Of a stretch of 64,000 bases of DNA, positions 1-14,236 are shown piece by piece; the stretch's first letter is position 1; the number at the start of each line of letters is the position of its first letter. The stretch is from JBBDJB01 sp040880125 (lineage in GTDB: Bacteria > Planctomycetota > Planctomycetia > Pirellulales > JBBDJB01). Position numbers and translations under genes: made by a program. The stretch lies in the NCBI GenBank assembly GCA_040880125.1, contig JBBDJB010000018.1:248001-312000 (forward strand), in the 5' to 3' direction. The notes under the pieces were generated by a model. It saw only the letters and a program-made list of their open reading frames with translations, was not told the DNA's origin and did not search any database.

Positions 1-1055
1 CGCATCAGGCGGTCGTGAATCTGGCGGCTGGTCAGGTAGCGGCCGTCGCGTCCCGCGAGCGGGCCGTCGTTTACCCGCAGCGTCATCCGCAGCGTCGGCT
101 CGTCGACCGGGATCGTTGGCAGTGCAGTAGGCTGCAGGCCGTCGGCGATGGTGTCGCCGATATTCACCGGATCGAGCCCCACCAGGGCGCAGATGTCGCC
201 GGCTTCGACTGAATCCGCCTCGCGGCGGGACAGCCCGTCGAAGGACAACACCTTGAGCACCTTCTGCTGGGTCATCGTTCCGTCCCGGGCGATCACCGTG
301 ATCGGCATGGCCGGCGTGACGCGGCCCTGAAAGACCCGGCCGATGCCGATTCGCCCCACGTAGTCCGAGTAGTCGAGTGTGGAAATCAGCATCCGCAGCG
401 CGCCGTCGTTCTCGGCCGGCGGGGGCTCAAACGGCGCGATCTCGTGCACGATCGCCTCCAGCAGCGGCCGCAGATCGCTGGAGGGCTCGGCCAAGTCGCG
501 CGTGGCCCAGCCTTCTCGGGCCGAGCAGAACAGTACGGGAAAATCCAATGCGCTGTCGCCGGCGTTCAACTCCACCAGCAGATCGAACACCTCGTCGACC
601 ACGGCCTGGGGCCGCGCGTCGGGCCGGTCGACCTTGTTCACCACCACCACCGGCCGCAGTCCGTGCGCCAGCGCCTTCTCCAGCACAAAGCGGGTCTGCG
701 GCATGGGGCCTTCGAAGGCGTCGACCAGCAGCAGCACGCCGTCGGCCATCTTCAGGATCCGCTCGACCTCGCCGCCAAAATCGGCGTGGCCGGGGGTATC
801 AATCAGGTTGATCCGATAGCCGAGTCCGTCGGCTGCCTGATAGCGGACGCTGCAATGTTTGGAAAGTATCGTGATGCCGCGCTCCCGCTCCAGGTCATTG
901 GAGTCCATAATCAGGCCATGTTGTCCACCAGCGAGCTTGTCCAGCTCGGCGTCGCGGAACATTCCGGATTGATACAGCAGGCGATCGACCAGGGTGGTTT
1001 TTCCGTGGTCCACGTGAGCGATAATGGCGACGTTTCGAAGTGGCAGGTGCGGCAT
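1..1055 (-). CDS. typA: Ribosome-associated GTPase BipA/TypA, N-terminal part (C-terminus outside window)
   Basis: Translational GTPase of the BipA/TypA family, which binds the 70S ribosome and acts in stress and ribosome assembly. Reading the minus strand from ATG at 1055 gives 351 residues before the window edge. They open with NVAIIAHVDHGKTTLVDRLL (P-loop), then RERGITI (switch I), DTPGHADFG (G3) and NKVD (G4), followed by a beta-barrel domain 2. BipA is normally about 610 residues, so a little over half is present. The first in-frame ATG lies eight residues before the P-loop strand, which is normal for the family. An ATG at 1096 is in another frame. The gene is divergent from the histidine kinase at 1347, and the 291 bases between them must hold both promoters. 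Confidence 0.95.
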   Translation of the reverse strand, partial: MPHLPLRNVAIIAHVDHGKTTLVDRLLYQSGMFRDAELDKLAGGQHGLIMDSNDLERERGITILSKHCSVRYQAADGLGYRINLIDTPGHADFGGEVERILKMADGVLLLVDAFEGPMPQTRFVLEKALAHGLRPVVVVNKVDRPDARPQAVVDEVFDLLVELNAGDSALDFPVLFCSAREGWATRDLAEPSSDLRPLLEAIVHEIAPFEPPPAENDGALRMLISTLDYSDYVGRIGIGRVFQGRVTPAMPITVIARDGTMTQQKVLKVLSFDGLSRREADSVEAGDICALVGLDPVNIGDTIADGLQPTALPTIPVDEPTLRMTLRVNDGPLAGRDGRYLTSRQIHDRLM

Positions 1056-1346
1056 TTACGGAAACGGCCCACCGGCTGGAAGGCGGCGGGTCGCATGTCT
1101 CTGGGGGACTTATTGACTGGGTAAACTCGTCATTTTAGCGGGCGAGAGAGGCGGCCCCAACGGCAAATTCGACGAGACCCACCCGGCACGCCGACGGCCC
1201 CCTCCGGAAGTGGGTGGGGAATTTCCTCATGAGTGATCGCCCGTGCGTCGTCTTAAATATGTGTTGCGGCTACGGAATGTTTGACCGGTGGGGCGTGGCT
1301 GTACAATTCAAGATTACTCGGTGTCGCCGCGTGCAGGAATTTATTC

Positions 1347-6236
<4,890 letters not shown>

Positions 6237-6780
6237 CTCACCGCCCTCGCACTCTAAGCGGCGGCCGGGGAGAGGGTATTCAAGGCACAGAAAAGGAATG
6301 TCTGTGCCTGTGAACCTCGCGCGACCCACCCGCCGTTAGCGAAGCCCCTTCCGACCCGGCGACTCCAGCGGACGCCCCAATTGGACCCGTGAAATAGGGA
6401 GTCCATGTGGGAGCTCGTCGGCACTGCGGGCAGTGATGCCCAATTGGAAAGAATTGGGGGCGCCGCGGAACTCCCGTCCAATTTGGACACGCAAACACAT
6501 CTGGGGCAGTCGGGGCGATCGCACCAATTGCACCGGCTGGTCACTCGTCGACGCCGCGATCGTACGGCTCAGCTCGAGCACTCGTCACGCGGAAAGGTGG
6601 CACAGTCCTTCCGGTCGGTCCGAAGCACGGGAAGTGTCCGTTTGCCCGCGTGCAAGACGTAACCTAGATTTTCCAAAACAGTTTCGCGGAGAAGCACAGG
6701 GCGACCCATGCCTGAGATCGGCGGTGGCGCGCTGCCGCGCTTTGGCCAGTTCCGTTTTCCCCTCGACCGTCAACGGCTCC
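6237..6780. other. Intergenic region with dispersed palindromes
   Basis: No gene is supported between the hybrid kinase and the HD/GGDEF protein. Upstream in-frame sequence from 6433 reads like non-coding translation and lacks family similarity. Near its left end it holds one composite repeat (see 6263-6308). The remainder should contain the promoter of the downstream gene, which I cannot place with confidence. Confidence 0.6.
6263..6308. repeat. Composite dispersed palindrome (half CCCTCTCCCC element plus GGCACAGA hairpin)
   Basis: Bases 6263-6276 (GGCCGGGGAGAGGG) are the exact reverse complement of 18013-18026. Seven bases later, GGCACAGA (6284-6291) and TCTGTGCC (6301-6308) form perfect 8-bp arms around a 9-nt loop containing GGAATG. 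The same hairpin family recurs at 13627-13649 and 18058-18079. It may also terminate the kinase transcript. Confidence 0.8.
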
Positions 6781-9063
6781 ATGGAACAGTCTCCCGACGA
6801 AACACGCTCGCCTTCCAGCGCAATCGCCCCGCCGCCGGCCGACTCCAGCCAAAAGGAATCGCTGGGTATCGAGCAACGGGCGCTGCAGATCTCCGCGCTG
6901 CTGCGAACGCTGGATGAATCGGCAGCCGAGAGCGGCAAATCGCTCACCCCGACCAACAAGGCGCATCAGAACCGCCTGGTGCAAGTCCGGCTGGGACTGG
7001 CCAGCAGCCTGTTCACGGCCCTGAGCTGCAAGCACGCCCCCACGGCGGCGCACTGCCTGCGCGTCGCGCTGGGCAGCTCGTCGTGGACGATGGCCATGGA
7101 ACTGGACGAGGACCTGCGCGACTGCATCGAAGTGGCGGCCCTGCTGCACGACATCGGCAAGATCGGCGTGCCGGACCGCATCCTGCTCAAGCCGGGCAAG
7201 CTCACACCCGACGAAGCGGCCGTCATCGACCGGCACCGCTCGATGGGCCTGGAAATCCTCGGTAGTTGCTGCGCCTCGGAGGAAGTGCTCCAGATCGTCA
7301 AGTACGCCAATGCCCGCTATGACGGCGAGCGCTCCGACTACCCGCTGCAGGGCGACGACATTCCGCTGGGGGCCCGTATCGTGGCGATCGTCGACGCGTT
7401 CGATGCGATGACGACCGACCACGTGTATCGGCCCGCGTTCTCGCGCGAACGGGCTTTGGCAGAATTGCTTCAATGCGCCGGAACGCAGTTCGACCCGGAT
7501 CTCGTTCGGCGCTTCGCCCGCTTCCACAACGACAGCCAATATCCGCTGGACGCCAAGGTGGCCCAGCAATGGCTCCAATCGCTGGCGACCGATCAATCGA
7601 ACGTGCATTGGCGGTTGGGAACGCCGTCGGCGGCCAGCGGTGCGCCCGCCTCGGCCGACGCCCTGTTTGGCCGCAAGCTACTGGACAACATGCACGACGG
7701 CGTGGTGTTCGTCGACAGCCAAATGCGGATTTTTTTGTGGAACCGCGGCGCGGAGCAATTGACGGGCGTCGCGAGCGGCGCGGTCTTTCAGCGGTTGTGG
7801 TGCCCGACTCTGCTGCGGCTTCGCGATGAAGATGGCAACATCCTCCGCGACGACCAATGCCCGGTGGCGCAGTCGATGGCCACTGGCATGGCCGCACGGC
7901 AGCGATTGCACATCGTGGGACGCGACGGCGAGGAGACGCCCATCGATCTGCACATCGTGCCGGTGACCAGCAGCGATGGCGTTACACACGGCGCGACGGT
8001 GATGCTGCACGACGCATCTTCCGAACAGACGCTTGAAGAGCACTGTCAGAACCTGCACGAGCAGGTGTCGAAGGACCCGCTCACGCAGGTTGCCAATCGG
8101 GCCGAGTTCGATCGGATGCACGACTATTTCGTCGAAGCCCACCTGCAATTGAACCGCCCCTACAGTCTGGTGATCTGCGACATCGACCACTTCAAGCAGG
8201 TCAACGACACGTTCGGGCACCAGGCGGGCGACGACGCCATCATCAGCTTTGCGGCGCTGCTCAAGAGCCACTGCCGCGCCGGCGACCAGGTTGCCCGCTA
8301 CGGCGGTGAAGAGTTCGTCGTGATGTGCAGTGATTGCACCAACGCCACCGCCTATCAAAGGGCCGAAGAGCTTCGCCGGGATCTCGCGACGCTGCCCCAG
8401 CCGATGCTCGGCGGCAGGTCCATCACCGCCAGCTTCGGCGTCACCGAACTGCAGCCGGGCGATACCACCGAGACGATGCTGCGTCGGGCCGACCGCGCGT
8501 TGTTGCAGGCCAAGGACCGCGGCCGCAATATGGTCGTCCAGTTGGGAAGCGGCATGGGACCGGTCGAGCGCAAGTGGCGCTGGTGGCCCTTCGTCTCCAC
8601 GCCGCCGTCGAAGCTCGTCGAAAGCCACCTGGTGACGGCTGTGCCGCTGGAGATTGCCGTCGAAAAGCTCCGCGGCTTCGTCTCCGACCACGACGCCACG
8701 ATCACCTCGATCGGCGACGATTTCATCAGCTTATCAATCGAGCGGGCAGAGAACCGCGCCCGACGCCGCCGCAACGATCGGCCGATTCCGATGGTCATGG
8801 AACTGAAGTTCTCGGAAGTTCAAGTGCAGCATAAGCACGCCACGCGGTTATTGACCAACTACGCCGAGACGAAGATTCACCTGGTCATCGGGCTGAAGCG
8901 CGATCGCGAACGCCGACGCGAAGTGACCGTGAAACGCGCCCGACAAATGCTCGCCAGCTTCAAGTCGTATCTGATGGCGCACGAAGACCTGCCCGAGCGG
9001 GAATTGACGATGCTTTCCCGTGCCAAGAGCGTGTTGACGCCCTGGCGCCGGCGGAAGAAGTAG
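6781..9063 (+). CDS. HD-domain / PAS / GGDEF diguanylate cyclase
   Basis: Cyclic-di-GMP signalling protein of 760 residues. The HD domain contains LLHDIGKIGVPD with His123-Asp124. The place where HD-GYP phosphodiesterases carry HHE and GYP reads YANARYDGERSDYP (about 176-189), so the GYP signature is degenerate. A PAS domain follows (about 295-410), then a GGDEF domain (about 433-590) with an intact GGEEF signature at 508-512 and an inhibitory-site RAGD at 499-502, five residues upstream. A C-terminal region of about 170 residues, basic near the end, is unrecognised. The likely activity is c-di-GMP synthesis with product inhibition; phosphodiesterase activity is doubtful. The ATG at 6781 is chosen because upstream in-frame sequence looks non-coding. 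No strong ribosome-binding site is visible. Confidence 0.85.
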   Translation: MEQSPDETRSPSSAIAPPPADSSQKESLGIEQRALQISALLRTLDESAAESGKSLTPTNKAHQNRLVQVRLGLASSLFTALSCKHAPTAAHCLRVALGSSSWTMAMELDEDLRDCIEVAALLHDIGKIGVPDRILLKPGKLTPDEAAVIDRHRSMGLEILGSCCASEEVLQIVKYANARYDGERSDYPLQGDDIPLGARIVAIVDAFDAMTTDHVYRPAFSRERALAELLQCAGTQFDPDLVRRFARFHNDSQYPLDAKVAQQWLQSLATDQSNVHWRLGTPSAASGAPASADALFGRKLLDNMHDGVVFVDSQMRIFLWNRGAEQLTGVASGAVFQRLWCPTLLRLRDEDGNILRDDQCPVAQSMATGMAARQRLHIVGRDGEETPIDLHIVPVTSSDGVTHGATVMLHDASSEQTLEEHCQNLHEQVSKDPLTQVANRAEFDRMHDYFVEAHLQLNRPYSLVICDIDHFKQVNDTFGHQAGDDAIISFAALLKSHCRAGDQVARYGGEEFVVMCSDCTNATAYQRAEELRRDLATLPQPMLGGRSITASFGVTELQPGDTTETMLRRADRALLQAKDRGRNMVVQLGSGMGPVERKWRWWPFVSTPPSKLVESHLVTAVPLEIAVEKLRGFVSDHDATITSIGDDFISLSIERAENRARRRRNDRPIPMVMELKFSEVQVQHKHATRLLTNYAETKIHLVIGLKRDRERRREVTVKRARQMLASFKSYLMAHEDLPERELTMLSRAKSVLTPWRRRKK

Positions 9064-9259
9064 GCGCCCAGGCGGTGAAGCACGCAACGCACAGGCAAGA
9101 GCGTCTGCGCCGCTGTATGTGGGCTGTGCAAGGGAGCTTCGTGCGAGTCGCCCGTTCGCTGGTTCGTCCGCGGTGCCTCTGATAGGCTAAAACTTGCGCG
9201 ACGACTAACCCGGTCGCACGCGATTGCAGGTTTCAGCCCATCCGGGGACGAGAGCGGCG

Positions 9260-10174
9260 ATGCCGATTCGATTCTCTTGCCAGCGCTGCCAAAAGCCGTT
9301 GAGCGTCGGCACGCGCAAGGCCGGCAGCCGCGTGCATTGCCCGGCTTGCGGAGCGGAGGTACAAGTTCCCGCGATGGAACCCGCCGGGTCGCCGGCCGCG
9401 CAGAGCGCATCCGCCGCGCAGCCACCGCCGGAGCCGCGATCGCAGGAAGCACTGCCTGAGGATGAACCGCTGCCGGGCGTCGGAGCGTCCGACGACGTGG
9501 CCGAGCCGCCGGTCATCGTGCCGCAGGAGTCGCCGCATGTACACCACGCGGGGGCTCCGCACGATCCGGACCTGGTCGTCATCTCGCGCCGGGCCATCTA
9601 TGCCCAGGGCATCCTCATTGCCGCCGTTGGCGTGGTGGGCTTTGTAGTGGGGTACCTGATCGGCGGTCGCGACGCTACGCCTTCGCCGGAGCGTAGAGCC
9701 GACGCCGGCGATGCGCCGTTTGAGCCGGTGCTGGTCGAGGGACGATTGACCTACCGTAATGACCAGGGCCGTCAAGTGCCTGACGCCGGCGCGGTGGTGC
9801 TGTTGCTTCCCACCGGCTTGACGCTCGACGAGCGCATCCCGGTCGAGGGGCTGCAGCCGGGTAGTTCCACGCCCGAGGGTGGCGCCGCCGCGGAGCGGAT
9901 CCTCGAATCGCTCGGCGGGGCCTACCAGCGAACCGATGGCGACGGCCGCTTTGAGCTGGTTGCTCCCGGACCGGGCACCTACCACGTGCTGCTGGTATCG
10001 CGGCACGCCCGACGCAGGGCCGGAGTGTCACCCAAGCCTGATGAACTGGCATCGCTGGGCCGTTTCTTTCATCCTGCGCCGGAACTGATGGGACGCCTCA
10101 AGTGCGACTGGTCGGAGCGGACGATCCAGCCGGGCATGCCACTGGAGCACGACTTCGGCCGCAGCGGTGCCTGA
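9260..10174 (+). CDS. Zinc-ribbon membrane protein with carboxypeptidase-regulatory-like C-terminal domain
   Basis: 304 residues. The N-terminus is a small zinc ribbon with paired cysteines Cys7/Cys10 and Cys27/Cys30 (SCQRC and HCPAC). A proline- and glutamate-rich linker follows, then one membrane segment (about 113-135, GILIAAVGVVGFVVGYLIGG). The outer domain has the look of a carboxypeptidase-regulatory or Ig-like fold (EGRLTYRN...DGDGRFELVAPGPGTYHVLL). This architecture is common in planctomycetes, where the outer domain resembles carriers of exported or cell-wall proteins. The specific function is unknown. The ATG at 9260 puts the first CxxC near the terminus as in other zinc-ribbon proteins; 12 extra residues would be added by starting at 9224. 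Confidence 0.7.
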   Translation: MPIRFSCQRCQKPLSVGTRKAGSRVHCPACGAEVQVPAMEPAGSPAAQSASAAQPPPEPRSQEALPEDEPLPGVGASDDVAEPPVIVPQESPHVHHAGAPHDPDLVVISRRAIYAQGILIAAVGVVGFVVGYLIGGRDATPSPERRADAGDAPFEPVLVEGRLTYRNDQGRQVPDAGAVVLLLPTGLTLDERIPVEGLQPGSSTPEGGAAAERILESLGGAYQRTDGDGRFELVAPGPGTYHVLLVSRHARRRAGVSPKPDELASLGRFFHPAPELMGRLKCDWSERTIQPGMPLEHDFGRSGA

Positions 10175-10293
10175 GCGCTTGCCGATTGCCGGGCCAGCGA
10201 GCGATCTGCTACGCTACGGCAGATTCATCGGGAGATGGTGCGTCGACTACCGGCGCTCCCCTGCCCTGCCCTGCCCTTCGCGAACACACACCG

Positions 10294-10596
10294 ATGCCTG
10301 TCATGGTCCACGCGGTCGATCGACCAGAGCTGCCTCCGCATCCGATGCCGGATCGCTTCCGCCGTGACGTGGCGTATTTCAAGACGCCGTCGGGCAACCA
10401 CGGCGTGCCTCCGCTGCCGCGAGATGAATTCTGGATCCGGCTGGACGACGCTCGCACTTGGCTCGATGACGGTGGCGTGGAGGTGATCTCGCCGCTGGAC
10501 AGCTCCGCCAAGGCCGAGATCGAACTGACCGACGAGCAAGAGGCGTGGCTGGAGTGGATGGTCGCCAACGAGGTCGAGCACATCCGCCTGGCGTGA
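10294..10596 (+). CDS. Small hypothetical protein
   Basis: 100-residue soluble, acidic protein that I do not recognise. The first half is rich in proline and histidine (MPVMVHAVDRPELPPHPMP). The second half has FWIRLDDARTWLDDGGVEVISPLD followed by an acidic helix (TDEQEAWLEWMVANEVEHIRL). An in-frame open stretch runs back to 10102, but that part overlaps the previous gene and reads as noise, so ATG 10294 is preferred. There is no clear ribosome-binding site. It lies between the zinc-ribbon gene and the HD hydrolase with no obvious functional link. Codon use fits its neighbours. Confidence 0.6.
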   Translation: MPVMVHAVDRPELPPHPMPDRFRRDVAYFKTPSGNHGVPPLPRDEFWIRLDDARTWLDDGGVEVISPLDSSAKAEIELTDEQEAWLEWMVANEVEHIRLA

Positions 10597-10683
10597 TGCT
10601 TCGCTCGCACGTCGTGCATCATGTGGCGGCGGTGCTTCTCACCTGCGATTGAGGCTTCACGGGGCGCGCGGCACAATGGCGCC

Positions 10684-12090
10684 ATGAAAAACTTTCAGCA
10701 CGAGAGCCTCAGCCACGACCCGGTCCACGGGTACATCCCCTTCATCGGCCGCGTCGACGGCGACTCGGAGGTCGCGGAGCGGGAGATCATCGATCACCCC
10801 TGGCTCCAGCGGCTGCGGCAGATCCATCAACTGCAGACCGCCTGGTGGGTCTATCCGACGGCGGAGCACACCCGGTTCCAGCACGTGCTGGGCGTGATGC
10901 ACCTGGCCAGCCGGGCCGTGGAGACGCTGTACGAAAGCCTGCGCAAGGTCGACGCCGCCCTCCCCAGCCGCGGCTACGTCCACAGCCTGATGCGGATGGC
11001 GGCCCTGCTGCACGACGTCGGCCACGGGCCTTTCGGTCATTTCTTCGACGAGCATTTCTTGCGGGACTACGGCCTGACGCACGAGACGCTCGGTTCGGTC
11101 ATCGTCCGCGAAGAGCTGGGCGACCGGCTGCGCGGCGTGCGCCGATCACCACAGGGCAGCATGGAGGCGGGAGAAGTGCTCGACCCGGAGCAGATCGCCT
11201 TCTTGATCACCCGGCCTGTCGCGGGAGAGTCGCCCGAACCTCTGAGGTGGCTGCACCTGCTGCGGAGCCTGTTCTGCGGCATCTATACGGTGGACAACCT
11301 CGACTTCGTCTTCCGCGACGCCCTGATGTCCGGCTACAGCCCTCGGGCGTACGACCTGGATCGACTGCTGCACTATTCGTTCTTCAGCGACCAGGGCCTG
11401 ACGATTCACCGGCGAGGGCTCGACGCCTTGATACGGTTCATGCGGGTGCGCGGGGAGCTGTTCCGAGCCGTGTACTACCACCGGACGGTGCGGGCGATCG
11501 ACCTGACGCTGGCCGACCTGTTCCAGCAGAGCAAGACGCTGCTGTTTCCCGGCAATCCGCTGGAGCATCGGCGCGAATATCAGCGATTCACAGAGTGGTC
11601 GCTGTTGGTGGACGTCGCCCGCTGGGGTGAATCGGACGATCCGCAGCGGCGAGAATTGGCCGGCCCCTGGCAGCGGTTTCTGGCGCGCCAGGTGGGTTGG
11701 GCCGCCGTTTGCGAGCGGAATCTGGTTTTCGGAGCCGGCGACGTCGAAGGCAGCAGCGTGTTCAGCGACGGGAAGCTACTCGAACAAGCGATCCGCAGCC
11801 GACTGCCGGAGCATCTGCACAATGTGCAGATGCGAATTGACCTGCCGCGACACATCCACCGGCCCAACTCGCGTGCCGCCACGGCCGGGTTGAACTTCCT
11901 CTATAACCCGGCCACGGGGCGGACGCGGGCATTGACCGACGATCAGCTCTACCGCCAACTGCCGCTGAGCCAGCGGATCTGCCGCGTCTACCTGCCGGAG
12001 GGCACGGCAACGGAGGTCGGCCGGGAAATCGACAACGCGCTGGATGTACTGCTGGGCAGCAGTCATCAGGACGACCTGACGAACATGTGA
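10684..12090 (+). CDS. HD superfamily phosphohydrolase (dNTPase/SAMHD1-like, COG1078)
   Basis: 468 residues. Metal-binding HD motifs are intact: RFQHVLG with His67, LLHDVGHGPFGH with His110-Asp111, and the later aspartate region YTVDNLDFVFRD. The N-terminus HDPVHGYIPF...HPWLQRLRQIHQL matches the COG1078/YdhJ-type family related to dGTP triphosphohydrolases and SAMHD1, which hydrolyse deoxynucleoside triphosphates. The family includes members of unproven substrate, so the dNTPase role is inferred. The ATG at 10684 gives the typical MKNF...HDPVHG start; 21 extra residues upstream look non-coding. It lies 93 bases before purB on the same strand. Confidence 0.85.
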   Translation: MKNFQHESLSHDPVHGYIPFIGRVDGDSEVAEREIIDHPWLQRLRQIHQLQTAWWVYPTAEHTRFQHVLGVMHLASRAVETLYESLRKVDAALPSRGYVHSLMRMAALLHDVGHGPFGHFFDEHFLRDYGLTHETLGSVIVREELGDRLRGVRRSPQGSMEAGEVLDPEQIAFLITRPVAGESPEPLRWLHLLRSLFCGIYTVDNLDFVFRDALMSGYSPRAYDLDRLLHYSFFSDQGLTIHRRGLDALIRFMRVRGELFRAVYYHRTVRAIDLTLADLFQQSKTLLFPGNPLEHRREYQRFTEWSLLVDVARWGESDDPQRRELAGPWQRFLARQVGWAAVCERNLVFGAGDVEGSSVFSDGKLLEQAIRSRLPEHLHNVQMRIDLPRHIHRPNSRAATAGLNFLYNPATGRTRALTDDQLYRQLPLSQRICRVYLPEGTATEVGREIDNALDVLLGSSHQDDLTNM

Positions 12091-12183
12091 GATGCGGCGG
12101 TCGTCGGCCCCTGACAAGCCGGCGCCATCGCAAGTAGAATTGAAGTTTTGCACCCACTTACTCGTCCCTATCGTGGAATCGCC

Positions 12184-13608
12184 ATGCCGCACGATGCGTA
12201 TGAAACGCCCTTGGTGAGCCGCTACGCCTCCACACGGATGTGCGAGCTGTGGAGTCCGCAGCGGAAGTTCGCCACCTGGCGACGGCTGTGGATTGCGCTG
12301 GCGGAAGCCGAGGCCGAGCTAGGGCTGCCCATCACGCAGGAGCAACTCGCCGAGATGCGCAGCGCCGTCGACCAAATCGATTTCGAAGCGGCGGCCCGGT
12401 ATGAGAAGAAGCTCCGGCACGACGTGATGGCCCACGTTCACGCCTACGGCGACGCGTGTCCCCAGGCGCGGGGTATTATTCACCTGGGCGCGACGAGCTG
12501 CTACGTCACCGACAATGCTGATCTGGTATTGCTCCGCGAAGGTCTGGAACTGATCCGGGATCGGCTGGCGGCGGTGATCTTGGCTTGGGCCGACTTTGCG
12601 GCCCGGTACCGCGAGCTTGCCACGCTGGGATGGACACACCTGCAACCGGCACAGCCGACCACCGTCGGCAAACGGGCCTGCCTCTGGGCGTACGACCTGG
12701 TGCTCGACTTGAAGGAGATCGAGCATCGCCTGGCGCAATTGCGATTTCGCGGCGTCAAAGGCACCACCGGAACCCAGGCCAGCTTCCTGCACCTGTTCGA
12801 GGGCGATCACCAGAAGGTGCTCGAACTGGAGCGACGCGTCGCCGGGAAACTCGGCTTTGACGCCAGCTACGCCGTCACCGGACAAACGTATCCGCGCAAG
12901 GTGGACGCCCAAATCCTCGATGTGCTTTCCGGAATCGCCACCAGCGCACACAAGGCCGCCACCGACCTGCGGCTGCTGGCCAGCCGGCGCGAGATGGAGG
13001 AGCCGTTCGAGGCGGATCAGATCGGCTCGTCCGCCATGGCCTACAAGCGGAATCCAATGCGGTCGGAGCGGATTTGCAGCCTGGCCCGCTTCGTGATGAG
13101 CCTGCAATCCAGCCCCGCGGCCACCGCGGCCACGCAGTGGATGGAGCGTACGCTCGACGACAGCGCGAACCGGCGGCTTGTGCTGCCGCAGTCGTTTCTG
13201 GCCGTCGATGCGCTGCTCGTTCTGTACCGGAACGTGGCGGCCGGATTGGTGGTCTACCCGGAGGTCATTGCCAACGGTCTGCGGCAGGAGTTGCCGTTCA
13301 TGGCGACCGAGAACATCTTGATGACCGCCGTGGCCGCCGGCGGCGACCGCCAGCAGCTTCATGAGCGGATCCGGCAGCACAGCCAGGCCGCCGCGGATCG
13401 GGTGAAACAGGGGCAGGCGAACGACCTGATGCAGCGGTTAACCGCAGACAAGGCGTTTTCGAAGATCGACATGAACCAGGCGGTCGATCCCGGCCAGTTC
13501 GTCGGTCGCGCTCCGCAGCAGGTGGATCAGTTTCTCGACGAGATCATCGGTCCGATCCGGCAGCGGTACGCTGCGGCGCTCGAGGAAGAGGTCGAGCTGC
13601 GCGTGTGA
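12184..13608 (+). CDS. purB: Adenylosuccinate lyase
   Basis: 474-residue member of the fumarase/aspartase superfamily. It cleaves SAICAR to AICAR and adenylosuccinate to AMP in purine synthesis. The family signature GSSAMAYKRNP begins at residue 281. Other landmarks are TSCYVTDNAD, THLQPAQPTT (substrate-binding His) and GVKGTTGTQASF. The length fits the longer adenylosuccinate lyase subfamily. The ATG at 12184 gives MPHDAYETPL..., the usual start a few residues before SRYAS; an upstream in-frame ATG at 12148 would add 12 residues without family similarity. Convergent with the Fur-type gene. Confidence 0.95.
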   Translation: MPHDAYETPLVSRYASTRMCELWSPQRKFATWRRLWIALAEAEAELGLPITQEQLAEMRSAVDQIDFEAAARYEKKLRHDVMAHVHAYGDACPQARGIIHLGATSCYVTDNADLVLLREGLELIRDRLAAVILAWADFAARYRELATLGWTHLQPAQPTTVGKRACLWAYDLVLDLKEIEHRLAQLRFRGVKGTTGTQASFLHLFEGDHQKVLELERRVAGKLGFDASYAVTGQTYPRKVDAQILDVLSGIATSAHKAATDLRLLASRREMEEPFEADQIGSSAMAYKRNPMRSERICSLARFVMSLQSSPAATAATQWMERTLDDSANRRLVLPQSFLAVDALLVLYRNVAAGLVVYPEVIANGLRQELPFMATENILMTAVAAGGDRQQLHERIRQHSQAAADRVKQGQANDLMQRLTADKAFSKIDMNQAVDPGQFVGRAPQQVDQFLDEIIGPIRQRYAAALEEEVELRV

Positions 13609-13626
13609 GAGCGAGGCGCAATCTAC

Positions 13627-13649
13627 GCACAGACAGGAATGTCTGTACC
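13627..13649. repeat. Dispersed palindrome, GCACAGACA family
   Basis: ACAGACA (13629-13635) and TGTCTGT (13640-13646) form perfect 7-bp arms around GGAA. Flanking bases extend the similarity to the copies at 6284-6308 and 18058-18079. It sits between the convergent ends of purB and the Fur-family gene, so it could serve as a bidirectional terminator, though no T-tract follows. Confidence 0.8.
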
Positions 13650-13655
13650 ACGTTC

Positions 13656-14156
13656 TCAGATCAAATCGAGCGGCGACTTGCGGCGGCGGCGCTTGCGGCT
13701 GCAGTCGATGCAGACGCCTGTTACGATGAAGCGGTGCCCGGTGACGCGAAAGTCGTGCTCGTGGCCCACGGCATCCCGAATCTGTGCGATCTCTTTGCTG
13801 TGAAATTCGATCAACTTGTTGCACTGCTGGCAGTGCAAGTGATCGTGCTGCGGATAGCCGTAATCGTGCTCATAGACGGCACGTCCACCCAGGTCCAGCT
13901 TCCGCAACAGTCCCGCTTCGACCAGTTCGGCCAGCGTCCGATAGACGGTGGGCCGGCTGACGCGGCGCCGCTCGCCCAGGTGAGAGAGGCTCTCCACGAG
14001 CTCGTCGGCATCGAAGTGGGCGTGCCGGCTGAATACGTGCTCGACTAAAATCCGCCGCGGGCGGGTCATCCGCTTTTCCTTGCTCTGCAAGTACTCCTCG
14101 AAGCGGCTGATCGATGTTTGGGCGACTTCAACCGAATTCAGCGAGAAATGCGACAT
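13656..14156 (-). CDS. Fur-family metalloregulator (Fur/PerR type)
   Basis: 166-residue DNA-binding repressor. The winged helix carries RPTVYRTLAELVEAGLL (about 69-84). The dimerisation domain has the regulatory site motif PQHDHLHCQQC and two CxxC pairs, Cys109/Cys112 and Cys149/Cys152, which build the structural zinc site of Fur and PerR proteins. The C-terminus is basic (SRKRRRRKS). ATG 14156 is used because the 38 further in-frame residues upstream overlap the likely operator at 14244-14258. A PerR-like box there suggests autoregulation. Whether it senses iron, peroxide or zinc cannot be settled from sequence; the box favours PerR. Confidence 0.88.
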   Translation of the reverse strand: MSHFSLNSVEVAQTSISRFEEYLQSKEKRMTRPRRILVEHVFSRHAHFDADELVESLSHLGERRRVSRPTVYRTLAELVEAGLLRKLDLGGRAVYEHDYGYPQHDHLHCQQCNKLIEFHSKEIAQIRDAVGHEHDFRVTGHRFIVTGVCIDCSRKRRRRKSPLDLI

Positions 14157-14236
14157 GACGTGGCTGGCTACTGTTGAGACTTCGTGCGGGCGATCCACGA
14201 CGCAAAACGCGGTGAAAACCGGCGATTTACGCCACA

